Positions 1-6,667 of a DNA stretch of 20,837 nt are shown here, one piece after another; within the stretch, counting starts at the first letter, position 1; each line of letters opens with the position of its first letter. The stretch lies in the NCBI GenBank assembly GCA_026392135.1, contig JAPLCR010000135.1:1-20837 (forward strand). The letters run 5' to 3'. The DNA comes from Armatimonadota bacterium. Lineage in GTDB: Bacteria; Armatimonadota; Chthonomonadetes; Chthonomonadales; Chthonomonadaceae. Made by a program: the position numbers and the translations under genes. Under the pieces are notes generated by a model. The model ran no database searches and was not told the origin of the DNA. It was given only the letters and a program-made list of their open reading frames with translations.

Positions 1-81
1 CAGCCCCGATGCTGCGATATGGAGGCTTATGGTATGGCTTCTGAGGCACTGCTACAAGCTGTTACGGAGGCGTTCGCATGA
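1..81 (+). CDS. C-terminal tail of an unidentified upstream gene (partial)
   Basis: Frame 1 is open from the first base to a TGA at 79-81, giving the last 26 residues of a protein that ends in VTEAFA. Its stop overlaps the start of tsaB as ATGA, and the tsaB ribosome binding site lies inside it, which is typical of translationally coupled operon genes. The stretch CDMEAYGMASEALLQA faintly resembles the DMEA region near the C-terminus of phosphorylase/MTA-SAH nucleosidase-family proteins. The fragment is too short to name. That it is coding is inferred from the open frame and the overlap. Confidence 0.5.
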   Translation, partial: QPRCCDMEAYGMASEALLQAVTEAFA

Positions 82-830
82 CCGATTCCCCCCTGCCCTA
101 TCTACTCTCTATTGAGACCTCTGGCGACGTTTGCGGTATCGCCCTCTTAAACGGCGATGACGTAGTTGTAGAGCACAGTTTTTCTCACAAGATGCACCTT
201 TCGGAACGCTTTATAGAGACAACCGACTTTCTCCTGAAGGCAGGCGGGATTGCCCTTAATGACGTTTCAGCGTTTGCGGTGGGTATCGGTCCCGGCTCGT
301 TTACGGGTACGCGCATTGGCGTTACTACCGTTAAGGTTTGGGCTGATCTGTATGGTAAACCACTCTATGGAGTGAATAGCTTGCACGCGTTGGCGGCAGA
401 GTTCACGGGATTAGAGGGTCTGCTGATTGCCCCTATTTTGCCGTGCCGCACGGATATTGTCTACTCTGCGCTCTACACTGTATCCCAATTAACCCCTGTG
501 TGCCTCGCCCCCGCTGAGGCTTACTCCTTAGAGGAGTTGGTACAAAAAGTGAGTGCGGAATCGCCCAACGGGGTGCTTGTTTGCGGGGAGGGCTGTAGGA
601 GATATGGTGAAAATCTTAGAGGTTTGTTAGAAGCGCAGGGGCTGAATGTGTCGGTTGTTCCAACTCGGTTTCCACGTGCAGGGGTTATTGGCAAACTGGC
701 AATGAGACGTTTTAGCGCAGAGGAGGAGGGAGAGTCCGCAGTATCGCTTGTTCCGCTCTACATTGCGCCTCCCCCTATTAGTACGCCTAAGCGCAGCTTT
801 TCTCTCGTGAAGCCTACACTGGAGTTGTAA
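78..830 (+). CDS. tsaB: tRNA threonylcarbamoyladenosine biosynthesis protein TsaB
   Basis: TsaB (YeaZ) is the non-catalytic partner of TsaD. With TsaE and TsaD it transfers the threonylcarbamoyl group from TC-AMP to A37 of ANN-decoding tRNAs in the cytoplasm. The N-terminus shows the ASKHA-fold signature LLSIETS at residues 9-15. The family hallmark GPGSFTGTRIG is at residues 71-81, followed by a Y-G-V-N-S-L-x-A-L-A segment. At 250 residues it is slightly longer than most TsaB proteins; the extra length is a variable C-terminus. The ATG at 78 is preceded by GGAGG at 66-70 with a 7-nt spacer and overlaps the upstream stop. No tsaE, tsaD or rimI follows. The next gene converges on it, with a hairpin-forming repeat between. 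Confidence 0.96.
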   Translation: MTDSPLPYLLSIETSGDVCGIALLNGDDVVVEHSFSHKMHLSERFIETTDFLLKAGGIALNDVSAFAVGIGPGSFTGTRIGVTTVKVWADLYGKPLYGVNSLHALAAEFTGLEGLLIAPILPCRTDIVYSALYTVSQLTPVCLAPAEAYSLEELVQKVSAESPNGVLVCGEGCRRYGENLRGLLEAQGLNVSVVPTRFPRAGVIGKLAMRRFSAEEEGESAVSLVPLYIAPPPISTPKRSFSLVKPTLEL

Positions 831-880
831 GCCCCCACCCTATCCTACGGGTTACCCCCTCTCAATTTTGGGCGGGGGGA
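830..880. repeat. Dispersed GC-rich intergenic repeat, copy 1
   Basis: This stretch aligns without gaps to 6551-6601 at roughly 70% identity by eye. The shared consensus is AGCCCyCACCCTrTCCTrCGGG followed by a C-rich then G-rich hairpin. Here the C-rich arm around 853-861 can pair with the G-rich arm around 869-879. It sits exactly between the stop codons of two converging genes, so it may serve as a bidirectional terminator. Similar C/G-rich intergenic repeats are widespread in bacterial genomes, but I cannot assign this one to a named family. Confidence 0.6.
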
Positions 881-930
881 TAACTACAAGACCCACCTCC
901 CAATCAAGGGCAAAGCATCTTCTCAGCGTT

Positions 931-1767
931 TTAGATTGACCTATCGCCGTCCTGCCGTAGCCTCCGATAGTCGCGGGGACAGTAACCGACATGGCGTTTG
1001 AAACGTAACGAAAAATAGAAGGGGTTGTCAAAACCTACCTCTCCTGCAATAGACTGTATGGGGCGCGAGGTGACTTCTAGAAGTTGAGCGGCTCTGTCCA
1101 ACCTCTGCTGCTCTAGGAACTGAAGCGGTGTGACCCCAACCTGTTGTCGAAACAGGTGTGCAAGGCGCGAAACCGACAAGTTGCTGATGTCCGCCAGATG
1201 CTCCAGTGACATATCTTCCGCAATATGCTGGCACATATAGTTCATCGCCTCCTGCACTCTACCATCCAGCCTCGCCTGCTCTGAGCGTGGGTTTGCGGCA
1301 TCGCACCAGAGGAGAACCTCCTCCAGTGCATTCATTGCAAACTCCTCTTTGCGCCGCATTGCGCCCCGTGCCAAAGCATCTGTTTTCGCGAACACACTCT
1401 CCACTTGCCGCAAAAGAGCCGGGGTTTGCAGAGAGAGGCTGAGAAGACCGGGTGCGACCTCCGTCCAGTCAAGCAGACTGTGCCAGTGAGGGCGCGGGTG
1501 GAAATGTGCCCAGATAAGTTCCCACTGCTGAAGCGATGTATCTACGCCATAATCGTGGAGAGTATGTGGCTTCAAGAGCGTTATATCTCCTGCTTGAGCA
1601 GTATACTCACCGCCTTGATAACCAAATCGCCCTTTACCGGAAAGAGTTAGTATTAGTAGCCAGTCAGCAGTTCCATGCTCCCGCCAGTTCGTATAGCCTT
1701 TACCTTGAAGGAAATGCCCGGTAACAATCTGAATAACCACAGGGATGGGGGTTTCGATACGCTCCAA
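931..1767 (-). CDS. AraC-family transcriptional regulator
   Basis: This is a cytoplasmic ligand-responsive activator or repressor. An N-terminal cupin-like sensor domain (residues about 35-95) carries the pattern WLLILTLSGKGRFGYQGGEY...GDITLLKPHTLHDYG, like the arabinose-binding domain of AraC. The C-terminus (about 170-270) has the two helix-turn-helices of the AraC/XylS family: LEHLADISNLSVSRLAHLFRQQVG, and IQSIAGEVGFDNPFYFSLRFKRHVGYCPRDYR. A GTG at 1774-1776 would extend it by three codons, but that GTG lies inside the Shine-Dalgarno sequence GGAGGT (1775-1780). The TTG at 1765-1767 has a proper 7-nt spacer, so I prefer it. It is divergent from the PhyH-family dioxygenase, its most likely target. 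The ligand is unknown, presumably a sugar or similar small molecule. Confidence 0.92.
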   Translation of the reverse strand: MERIETPIPVVIQIVTGHFLQGKGYTNWREHGTADWLLILTLSGKGRFGYQGGEYTAQAGDITLLKPHTLHDYGVDTSLQQWELIWAHFHPRPHWHSLLDWTEVAPGLLSLSLQTPALLRQVESVFAKTDALARGAMRRKEEFAMNALEEVLLWCDAANPRSEQARLDGRVQEAMNYMCQHIAEDMSLEHLADISNLSVSRLAHLFRQQVGVTPLQFLEQQRLDRAAQLLEVTSRPIQSIAGEVGFDNPFYFSLRFKRHVGYCPRDYRRLRQDGDRSI

Positions 1768-1792
1768 TATGTGCACCTCCGAATAGCAGGAT

Positions 1793-1798
1793 ATTATA
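1793..1798 (-). promoter_or_regulatory. Putative -10 box for the AraC-family gene
   Basis: On the minus strand the hexamer reads TATAAT, a perfect sigma-70 -10 box, 25 nt upstream of the TTG start. No good -35 lies at the usual distance; TTGGAA is present but 21 bp away. This would suit an activator-dependent or autoregulated promoter. Only the -10 match is seen; the rest is inference. Confidence 0.4.
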
Positions 1799-1842
1799 GG
1801 TAATAAGACACCAGCCGCCTTCCAATGTTACCAATTTCGTTG

Positions 1843-1857
1843 TATAGTATCAATACT
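1843..1857 (+). promoter_or_regulatory. Putative -10 box and 12-bp palindrome ahead of the PhyH-family gene
   Basis: TATAGT at 1843-1848 is a good -10 match without a convincing -35. It overlaps the perfect inverted repeat AGTAT-CA-ATACT (1846-1857), which would cover the transcription start. Just upstream CCAAT occurs twice, at 1822-1826 and 1831-1835. A weak -35 plus short repeats is what an AraC-activated promoter often looks like, but binding is not shown. Confidence 0.35.
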
Positions 1858-1883
1858 TCACGCTTGATGAGGAGGGTTGTACT

Positions 1884-2699
1884 GTGTCCGTTCTCGCTGA
1901 ACACTACCTAAATGAAGAACAACGCGCTCAATTTCACAGGGATGGATATCTTATTGTTCGGAACCTGTTTTCATCGAGCGAAGTGGCGACTATTCGTGAT
2001 ACGTTTATGGAGCTTAATGCGGAGGGTCCTATACCCGGGCTCTCAGAGATAAACACCGGCTACTCTCCTACCGACCCACTCTCCTTCTACCCGCGCATGA
2101 TGCATCCGCACCGTCACCCTGAGTACCCAATCGGCGACCTCTCTATGAGGTATATGCTTGATAAGCGAGTAGAGGCTGTATTGACGGACCTGTTTGAGGA
2201 GGAGGCGATTGCATCACAAAGTATGTTCTACTTCAAGCCGCCGGGAGCACGCGGGCAAGACCTCCATCAAGATAACTACTATCTACGTGTGAAGGCGGCG
2301 TGGACAGCAGTGGATGATGTGGACATGGAGAATGGGGGTATGGTACTAGTACCGGGGTCGCACGAACTGGACATTTTCTGCCCGGAACGTGCTGATAACT
2401 CCCAGTTCTTCACGACAGACCATGTCGACGTACCAGAGGGTAAAGAGGTGGTTCCCGCAATAATGAAGGCGGGAGATGTACTGTTTTTCAATGGGAGCGT
2501 AATACACGGCTCATACCCCAATTTGAGCCAAGACCGCTTCCGTTGTGCCTTTATCTGTCACTACGTTCCCCTTGCAAGTCAAGAGGTGTCGGGAGGGTAT
2601 CGCCCGCTCTATAATTTCCAAGGTGAAATTGTAGAAGGTATCGGTGAGGCGACAGGAGGCGGTCCTTGTGGTATGCCTGAGCCTGCCAGCCCTCATTAG
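1884..2699 (+). CDS. Phytanoyl-CoA dioxygenase (PhyH) family protein
   Basis: This is a cytoplasmic Fe(II)/2-oxoglutarate-dependent oxygenase that hydroxylates an unknown small molecule. The N-terminal LNEEQRAQFHRDGYLIVRNLFS (9-30) is the usual family opening. The metal triad is visible as H128 and D130 in LHQD and distal H208 in VIHGSYPN; R218 or R220 (DRFR) is placed to bind 2-oxoglutarate. ENGGMVLVPGSH (149-160) is the conserved turn before the C-terminal strands. At 271 residues it is family-typical. The GTG start has a strong GAGGAGGG ribosome site at 1869-1876. Its divergent AraC-family neighbour suggests inducible, catabolic expression. PhyH proteins next to AraC regulators are frequent in sugar-degrading bacteria, but the substrate cannot be read from sequence. 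Confidence 0.93.
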   Translation: MSVLAEHYLNEEQRAQFHRDGYLIVRNLFSSSEVATIRDTFMELNAEGPIPGLSEINTGYSPTDPLSFYPRMMHPHRHPEYPIGDLSMRYMLDKRVEAVLTDLFEEEAIASQSMFYFKPPGARGQDLHQDNYYLRVKAAWTAVDDVDMENGGMVLVPGSHELDIFCPERADNSQFFTTDHVDVPEGKEVVPAIMKAGDVLFFNGSVIHGSYPNLSQDRFRCAFICHYVPLASQEVSGGYRPLYNFQGEIVEGIGEATGGGPCGMPEPASPH

Positions 2700-2721
2700 A
2701 GTGTTTTGCATACGCCTGAAG

Positions 2722-2743
2722 GGGGGGCTATTCAGCGCCCTCC
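2722..2743. terminator. Possible terminator hairpin between convergent genes
   Basis: GGGGGGC (2722-2728) can pair with GCCCTCC (2737-2743) through one G-U wobble, leaving an 8-nt loop. It lies 22 bases after the PhyH-family stop and overlaps the end of the metallophosphoesterase gene on the other strand. There is no T-run on either side, so intrinsic termination is uncertain. Confidence 0.3.
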
Positions 2744-4480
2744 GCATTTGCTTACCTTCAGTGTGTCTAGTACCCGTGCGTCCGTCGCTATCGCACTAAA
2801 AATCACAGTACCAGCATCTACCTGAAAGTGACCAAAGTGACCGTAGCGTATCACCCTGTCCATCACAGGCTGCGGTGACAATGCGCCCTCTTCTATACCG
2901 CCCCCTGCTCCGCCAAGTATCAGGAAATGTGCGGTTTGCTTACCGTATTGCCGTGTCAACCGTTCATAATCGTGCGTATGCCCCGACACCACAAAGTCTA
3001 TTGCGTGCTTCTCTATAAGCGGCTCCAGCAGGTTACGAATCGGCATATCCCCCTGATAGTCTAGCCACCCTTGCGAATAGGGTGGCTGATGAATTAGGAT
3101 AAACCGCCACTCTGCCTGCCTCCACTCCCATGACTCCAACTCCTGCATAAACCACAAGTGCTCCGCTGAACCCTGCGGTATCCCTGTAGGGAAGTAGACA
3201 TTCGGGTCGAGAGCGACAAATCGAGCATTGCTTGCTGTCCATGCGTAGTAGTGGGGTTGAGGGTGGTTTCGCAGGTAACGCTCCAAGTAGATAGAGCGCA
3301 AATCCTCGAAACATCGGTCGTACTCGTGATTCCCCCCCATAAGCATCGTTGGTACTTGTGCAGAGATTGGCGCAAGGATATCAAAGAAGCTGAGCCACGC
3401 ATCATGATGGTTACCGTCCTCCACAAAGTCACCTCCTCCAACAGTGAATGCACTCGGAAACTGTTGGAGGGCGCTCACCGTTTGGCGAAAAGCGATATTT
3501 TCATTAACAGAACTCTCGCTACAGTGGGGGTCAGCCCAGTAGGTAAATGCAAAACCGCCCTCTGTTGGCAGTGTGCGAAATGTGTGCTGGAGTGAGACAA
3601 CACAGCCGGAATAGGTACGATAACTATAGGCGGTGTTTGGCTTCAAGCCAGTTAGCACTATGGAGTGCAAATTACCTTCACTTTGTGCATCTAGGGTACT
3701 TGAGAGGCTTTCGCCTTCGCCCCACTCTAGCCGCCCAGAACAGGCTACGTCTGTCTCCCAGAGAATGCTCGTACTGTGCGTGGTCGTGTTTTGCAGGAGG
3801 GGTCCCACCTGTGTTAATGGATAGTTTGCTAACTGCGATTCTGCCTTCTGTAGCGTGCTGTCCGTTCCCTCTCGCACGGCGTTCAGAACAGCGGATAGCT
3901 GGCGTTTCAGGGGTTGACGCAGGAGGCGTGTTTTGCGAACCAACCTACCGAGGGCAATACGCTTCAAGAGAGCTGCTGAGTAGTGTTGAAATTCGAGTTG
4001 CGGTACGATGTTCACCCACTCCAAGCCTCCATAGACGGCTTTGTTTAACACGCGAACTACCATGCGAATAGGCATGGGTGAACCGTTCACCCAAAATGTG
4101 TCGCCCTGAATGGGTATGCGCCTTCCGTCGCAGTAGAGTTGCGCTCCGTCATCCGCGCCTATATCTAATACAGAGGGTTCGGAGATAGTGACCATAGCGA
4201 CATACCAGTACGGTGTGTCTGGGTCGAGTGTACGGTGTGGAAGAGTTATCGGTTCGAGCGATTGCGGAAGGTCACTCAGTGTAGTGTTCAGCCCCTCCTG
4301 CGGATTGCCGAGTGCAAAGTGCCACTCGGTACCCAAAGCCCTCCAGCTGGGAAGAGCCATGGGAGGTAAGGCTTTGTACGCTTCCAGGAGGGTCGAAGTT
4401 GCAGTCGGCTCTCCAGTCGCCTCGCGCTCTTCTAACTCATTCAAAGAGATAAAGTAGGTTTTAGTTTTTTGTAGAGTCAT
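2732..4480 (-). CDS. Metallophosphoesterase with N-terminal beta-sandwich and fibronectin-like domains
   Basis: A calcineurin-like phosphoesterase domain fills residues about 308-575. Its dinuclear metal-site motifs appear in order: D317-P-H319, GGGD351, GN384-H385-E, H464 in HQPPYS, and GHTHDYER (500-507; H501 and H503 are the ligands). Residues about 225-305 look like the purple acid phosphatase N-terminal fibronectin-like domain (STSILWETDVACSGRLEWGE...LTGLKPNTAYSYRT). The D-x-H first motif is the general phosphoesterase type. Residues about 45-165 (DDGAQLYCDGRRI, TPYWYVAMVTI) look like a jelly-roll domain of the glycoside-hydrolase N-terminal kind, followed by a charged helical linker. 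No signal peptide is visible, which is odd because such enzymes are often secreted. The ATG lacks a clear Shine-Dalgarno. Its substrate is unknown. Confidence 0.88.
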   Translation of the reverse strand: MTLQKTKTYFISLNELEEREATGEPTATSTLLEAYKALPPMALPSWRALGTEWHFALGNPQEGLNTTLSDLPQSLEPITLPHRTLDPDTPYWYVAMVTISEPSVLDIGADDGAQLYCDGRRIPIQGDTFWVNGSPMPIRMVVRVLNKAVYGGLEWVNIVPQLEFQHYSAALLKRIALGRLVRKTRLLRQPLKRQLSAVLNAVREGTDSTLQKAESQLANYPLTQVGPLLQNTTTHSTSILWETDVACSGRLEWGEGESLSSTLDAQSEGNLHSIVLTGLKPNTAYSYRTYSGCVVSLQHTFRTLPTEGGFAFTYWADPHCSESSVNENIAFRQTVSALQQFPSAFTVGGGDFVEDGNHHDAWLSFFDILAPISAQVPTMLMGGNHEYDRCFEDLRSIYLERYLRNHPQPHYYAWTASNARFVALDPNVYFPTGIPQGSAEHLWFMQELESWEWRQAEWRFILIHQPPYSQGWLDYQGDMPIRNLLEPLIEKHAIDFVVSGHTHDYERLTRQYGKQTAHFLILGGAGGGIEEGALSPQPVMDRVIRYGHFGHFQVDAGTVIFSAIATDARVLDTLKVSKCGGR

Positions 4481-4530
4481 GGCGTTCTAATTTCGGCAAG
4501 AACGGTTTCAAGATGAGGTACTAGCGAGGC

Positions 4531-4560
4531 TTGAAATTTCTCTCCGTATTCGGATATAAT
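4531..4560 (+). promoter_or_regulatory. Sigma-70-type promoter of the PHP-domain gene
   Basis: TTGAAA at 4531-4536 and a perfect TATAAT at 4555-4560 are separated by 18 bp. Transcription should begin near 4567, leaving about 160 nt of untranslated leader before the best start codon at 4727. This promoter argues that the in-frame ATG at 4559, which overlaps the -10 box, is not the translation start. Confidence 0.65.
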
Positions 4561-4566
4561 GGACAT

Positions 4567-4726
4567 ACAGGGCTACTCTAGGGTTTACGTTTGCATATCA
4601 AGATTCGACAAGAAGCCCTTTTTACCCTCTCTTACACACTTTTGCAATTTCCTCGCACAGCGTATCCTTATTACGAGAGTGTCGCACCTACGTCACCGCG
4701 CAAACTCTTTACTGGAAAGGTCTCTT
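4567..4726 (+). other. Long 5' leader with possible attenuator
   Basis: The roughly 160-nt leader contains AGGGCT (4569-4574) complementary to AGCCCT (4614-4619), which is followed directly by T residues to 4623. AGGGT (4580-4584) can also pair with ACCCT (4624-4628). These alternative pairings next to a T-run could act as a conditional terminator. I recognise no known riboswitch consensus, and the stems are short with long loops, so a function is only a suggestion. Confidence 0.25.
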
Positions 4727-6007
4727 ATGTCGCACATTTTGAAGCAGTTTATGGCTACGCTTCAACAGTTAGGAACGCCTGAAACCATCACGGCACTCAG
4801 TACACAGGGCTATGCCCCCTCCACACGTCCTCGTGTGAACTCTCATCTGCATCTGCCGCCCAATTTTTCGGCGTTCGAGACCGTGGCGCAAGCAGTTGCG
4901 CTGATGGAGGCACAGGGTATTGGCGTAGTGGGAGTCAGCAACTACTACGACTTCACAGTTTATGGTGATTTTGCGGAGCGCGTAAACTCTGCGAAGGTCT
5001 TCCCGCTCTTCGGTTTGGAGGTGATTGCCCTACTCGACAACCTCGTGACAGAGGGCGTGAAAATCAACGACCCCGGTAACCCTGGAAAGATGTATCTGTG
5101 CGGTAAAGGCATTACGCAGTTCGACCCGATGGGCGACGAGGCGGCGGAACTCATGGCAGTCATACGCGCTAACGACTCAGCGCGTATGGCAGTGATTGCA
5201 GACAGATTGGCAGAGGTATTTCGAGCTTCAGGATTAGAGACAGGGCTAGACGCAGATGCAGTTAAGGAGAGAGTTGTGCGGCGGCACGAGTGCCCTCTGG
5301 AGACCGTCTACCTGCAAGAGCGGCATCTTGCACAGGCATTTCAGGAGGTACTCTTCGAGAAGGTGGAAGAGTGTGCGCGTCTTCCATTTTTGGAGAGGGC
5401 TTTCGGTGTAGCCTCCAAGTCCACGCCAACCTGCGCCGTTACAGTTCAGAACGAGATTCGCTCACACCTAATGAAGGCTGGTAAGCCTGCCTTCGCGGAG
5501 GATACGTTCGTTGGCTTTGACCACTCTATTCGTCTCATACTAGCGCTGGGCGGCATCCCGTGCTACCCTATGTTGATAGACGGTGCAAGCCCGCTTTGCA
5601 AGTTCGAGGAGACACCGGAGAAGGTTATCGCGGCGATACAGGCGCGGAATATCTCCTGTGTGGAGTTCATTCCTATCCGAAACTCGCCCGAAACCCTGAC
5701 GAAATACGTCAAAGCGGTGCGTGCAGCAGGACTCTTTGTGACAGCAGGCACAGAGCACAATACACTCGATTTGATACCTATTGAACCTACGTGTGTCAAC
5801 TCTGTACCCGTCCCAGAGGAGATAAAGGAGCTGTTTTGGGAAGGAGCTTGTGTCATAGCAGCACACCAGTACCTTACATTAAGCGGGCTACCGGGCTTTG
5901 TAGACAGCAGTGGCACTCCTAACCCTACCTACAAAACAGCACACGAACGTATAGAGGCGTTTCGCAAACTAGGAGCCGCTCTGATTGCGAAATATCGGGA
6001 GCAGTAG
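4727..6007 (+). CDS. PHP-domain metal-dependent hydrolase-like protein
   Basis: The protein has 426 residues from the ATG at 4727, preceded by GGAAAGG (4714-4720). The frame stays open upstream to 4559, but that segment looks non-coding and overlaps the promoter. The PHP (polymerase and histidinol phosphatase) signature is NSHLHLPPNF with H40 and H42. Further likely metal ligands are E98 in FGLEV, a His near 187-200 and the late TAGTEHNT motif (E343, H344). SNYYDF (71-76) fits the strand after the first motif. Its best-known relatives are phosphoesterases acting on small molecules, but this longer type is usually annotated only as PHP-domain. The substrate is unknown. It precedes a BlaI-type repressor by 17 nt and is probably cotranscribed with it. 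Confidence 0.82.
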   Translation: MSHILKQFMATLQQLGTPETITALSTQGYAPSTRPRVNSHLHLPPNFSAFETVAQAVALMEAQGIGVVGVSNYYDFTVYGDFAERVNSAKVFPLFGLEVIALLDNLVTEGVKINDPGNPGKMYLCGKGITQFDPMGDEAAELMAVIRANDSARMAVIADRLAEVFRASGLETGLDADAVKERVVRRHECPLETVYLQERHLAQAFQEVLFEKVEECARLPFLERAFGVASKSTPTCAVTVQNEIRSHLMKAGKPAFAEDTFVGFDHSIRLILALGGIPCYPMLIDGASPLCKFEETPEKVIAAIQARNISCVEFIPIRNSPETLTKYVKAVRAAGLFVTAGTEHNTLDLIPIEPTCVNSVPVPEEIKELFWEGACVIAAHQYLTLSGLPGFVDSSGTPNPTYKTAHERIEAFRKLGAALIAKYREQ

Positions 6008-6024
6008 ACGGAAAGAGGTGCGCT

Positions 6025-6477
6025 TTGGAAATGAGCAAGAATCGGCGTAAGTATGTGGGTATTGGAGGAGATGATGTCCCCTCATTGGGAGTCTTGGAGG
6101 GCGAAATCATGCGCTATATCTGGGAAGCGGGAGACGCTCAGTCTTCCGTACAGGTGTATAGTGCGATGTACCAAGAGCGATATTTGACAGGGCAAGAGAT
6201 GCAGGCTCCCTCCACAATTGCCGTTACACTGAGCCGCATGGTTGATAAAGGGTTACTCTCTATTGAGAAACGCCCTGGCAGCACAAAGGGCTACTACCAA
6301 CCGCTCAAAAACCGCCCAGATGTCGTCCTTGCGGTGCTGGACGACGTGACCATCCGCCTTGCAGGATGTACTCTTCGTGAACTCTTACAAAGTCTGCCAG
6401 AAGGGGCATCGCCTGCCTCAGAGAAAGTCGCTCAGCTACAGGACGTGATGGACGCTCTGCGTCAACTGACAAAATAG
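6025..6477 (+). CDS. BlaI/MecI/CopY-family transcriptional repressor
   Basis: This is a small cytoplasmic winged-helix DNA-binding protein of 150 residues. SLGVLEGEIMRYIWEAG (20-36) matches the family opening (L-x-x-L-E-x-x-I-M-x-x-x-W). PSTIAVTLSRMVDKGLLSIEKRPGSTKGYY carries the recognition helix and wing. A C-terminal helical dimerisation region follows. The TTG at 6025 has AAGAGG (6013-6018) 6 nt upstream; the ATG at 6031 is the alternative, with a less favourable 12-nt spacing. In classical systems BlaI is cleaved by the membrane sensor BlaR1, but neither a BlaR1-like protease nor a beta-lactamase is in this window. It most likely controls its own operon with the PHP gene or a distant target. 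Confidence 0.88.
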   Translation: MEMSKNRRKYVGIGGDDVPSLGVLEGEIMRYIWEAGDAQSSVQVYSAMYQERYLTGQEMQAPSTIAVTLSRMVDKGLLSIEKRPGSTKGYYQPLKNRPDVVLAVLDDVTIRLAGCTLRELLQSLPEGASPASEKVAQLQDVMDALRQLTK

Positions 6478-6515
6478 AGAGGTCTATTGCCGAAGCCAGT
6501 GGCGGATAGACACAC

Positions 6516-6542
6516 ACTATCTCGATGTTTTAGCGAGAGAGT
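6516..6542. repeat. Near-perfect inverted repeat downstream of the BlaI-like gene
   Basis: ACTATCTCG (6516-6524) and CGAGAGAGT (6534-6542) form a 9-bp stem with one mismatch and a 9-nt loop, 38 bases after the BlaI-like stop. No T-run follows. It may be a weak terminator or an operator; the sequence does not decide. Confidence 0.3.
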
Positions 6543-6550
6543 AGCTACTT

Positions 6551-6601
6551 AGCCCTCACCCTGTCCTGCGGGCATCCCTCTCCCGATTCGGGAGAAGGTA
6601 T
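6551..6601. repeat. Dispersed GC-rich intergenic repeat, copy 2
   Basis: This is homologous to 830-880 in the same orientation. The hairpin is better preserved here: CTCCCG pairs with CGGGAG around an ATT loop, and T-A and two C-G pairs extend it past one mismatch. It lies between two same-strand genes, so it could terminate the PHP-BlaI transcript. The segment that contains it is flanked by a perfect 9-bp direct repeat GAGTAGCTA at 6539-6547 and 6643-6651. Confidence 0.6.
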
Positions 6602-6667
6602 TGCCTGCAAGGTGATTCTGTTACTCTCCATGAGATAAGCCTGAGTAGCTATGAGAGAGAAAAAATA

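Noticed and set aside
1028..1724. Several other ORFs of 60-80 codons overlapping the AraC-family gene
   Set aside because: Their translations lack domain-like sequence and overlap a clear gene in its full length. Similar shadow ORFs elsewhere in the window were dropped for the same reason.
931..1776. GTG start at 1776 for the AraC-family gene
   Set aside because: The codon is part of its own Shine-Dalgarno sequence; the TTG at 1767 is better placed.
4240..4265. tRNA T-arm-like GGTTCGAG
   Set aside because: It lies inside the metallophosphoesterase coding sequence and no cloverleaf can be built around it.
4484..4511. Promoter giving a leaderless transcript for the metallophosphoesterase gene (minus strand TTGAAA, 16 bp, TAGAAC)
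   Set aside because: The -10 match is only four of six and lies 3 nt from the ATG, too close for normal initiation at the start codon. The missing ribosome site alone is not enough.
4559..4726. N-terminal extension of the PHP-domain protein from the in-frame ATG at 4559
   Set aside because: That ATG overlaps the TATAAT of a good promoter and has no ribosome site, and the encoded 56 residues look non-protein-like. The ATG at 4727 has GGAAAGG at proper spacing.
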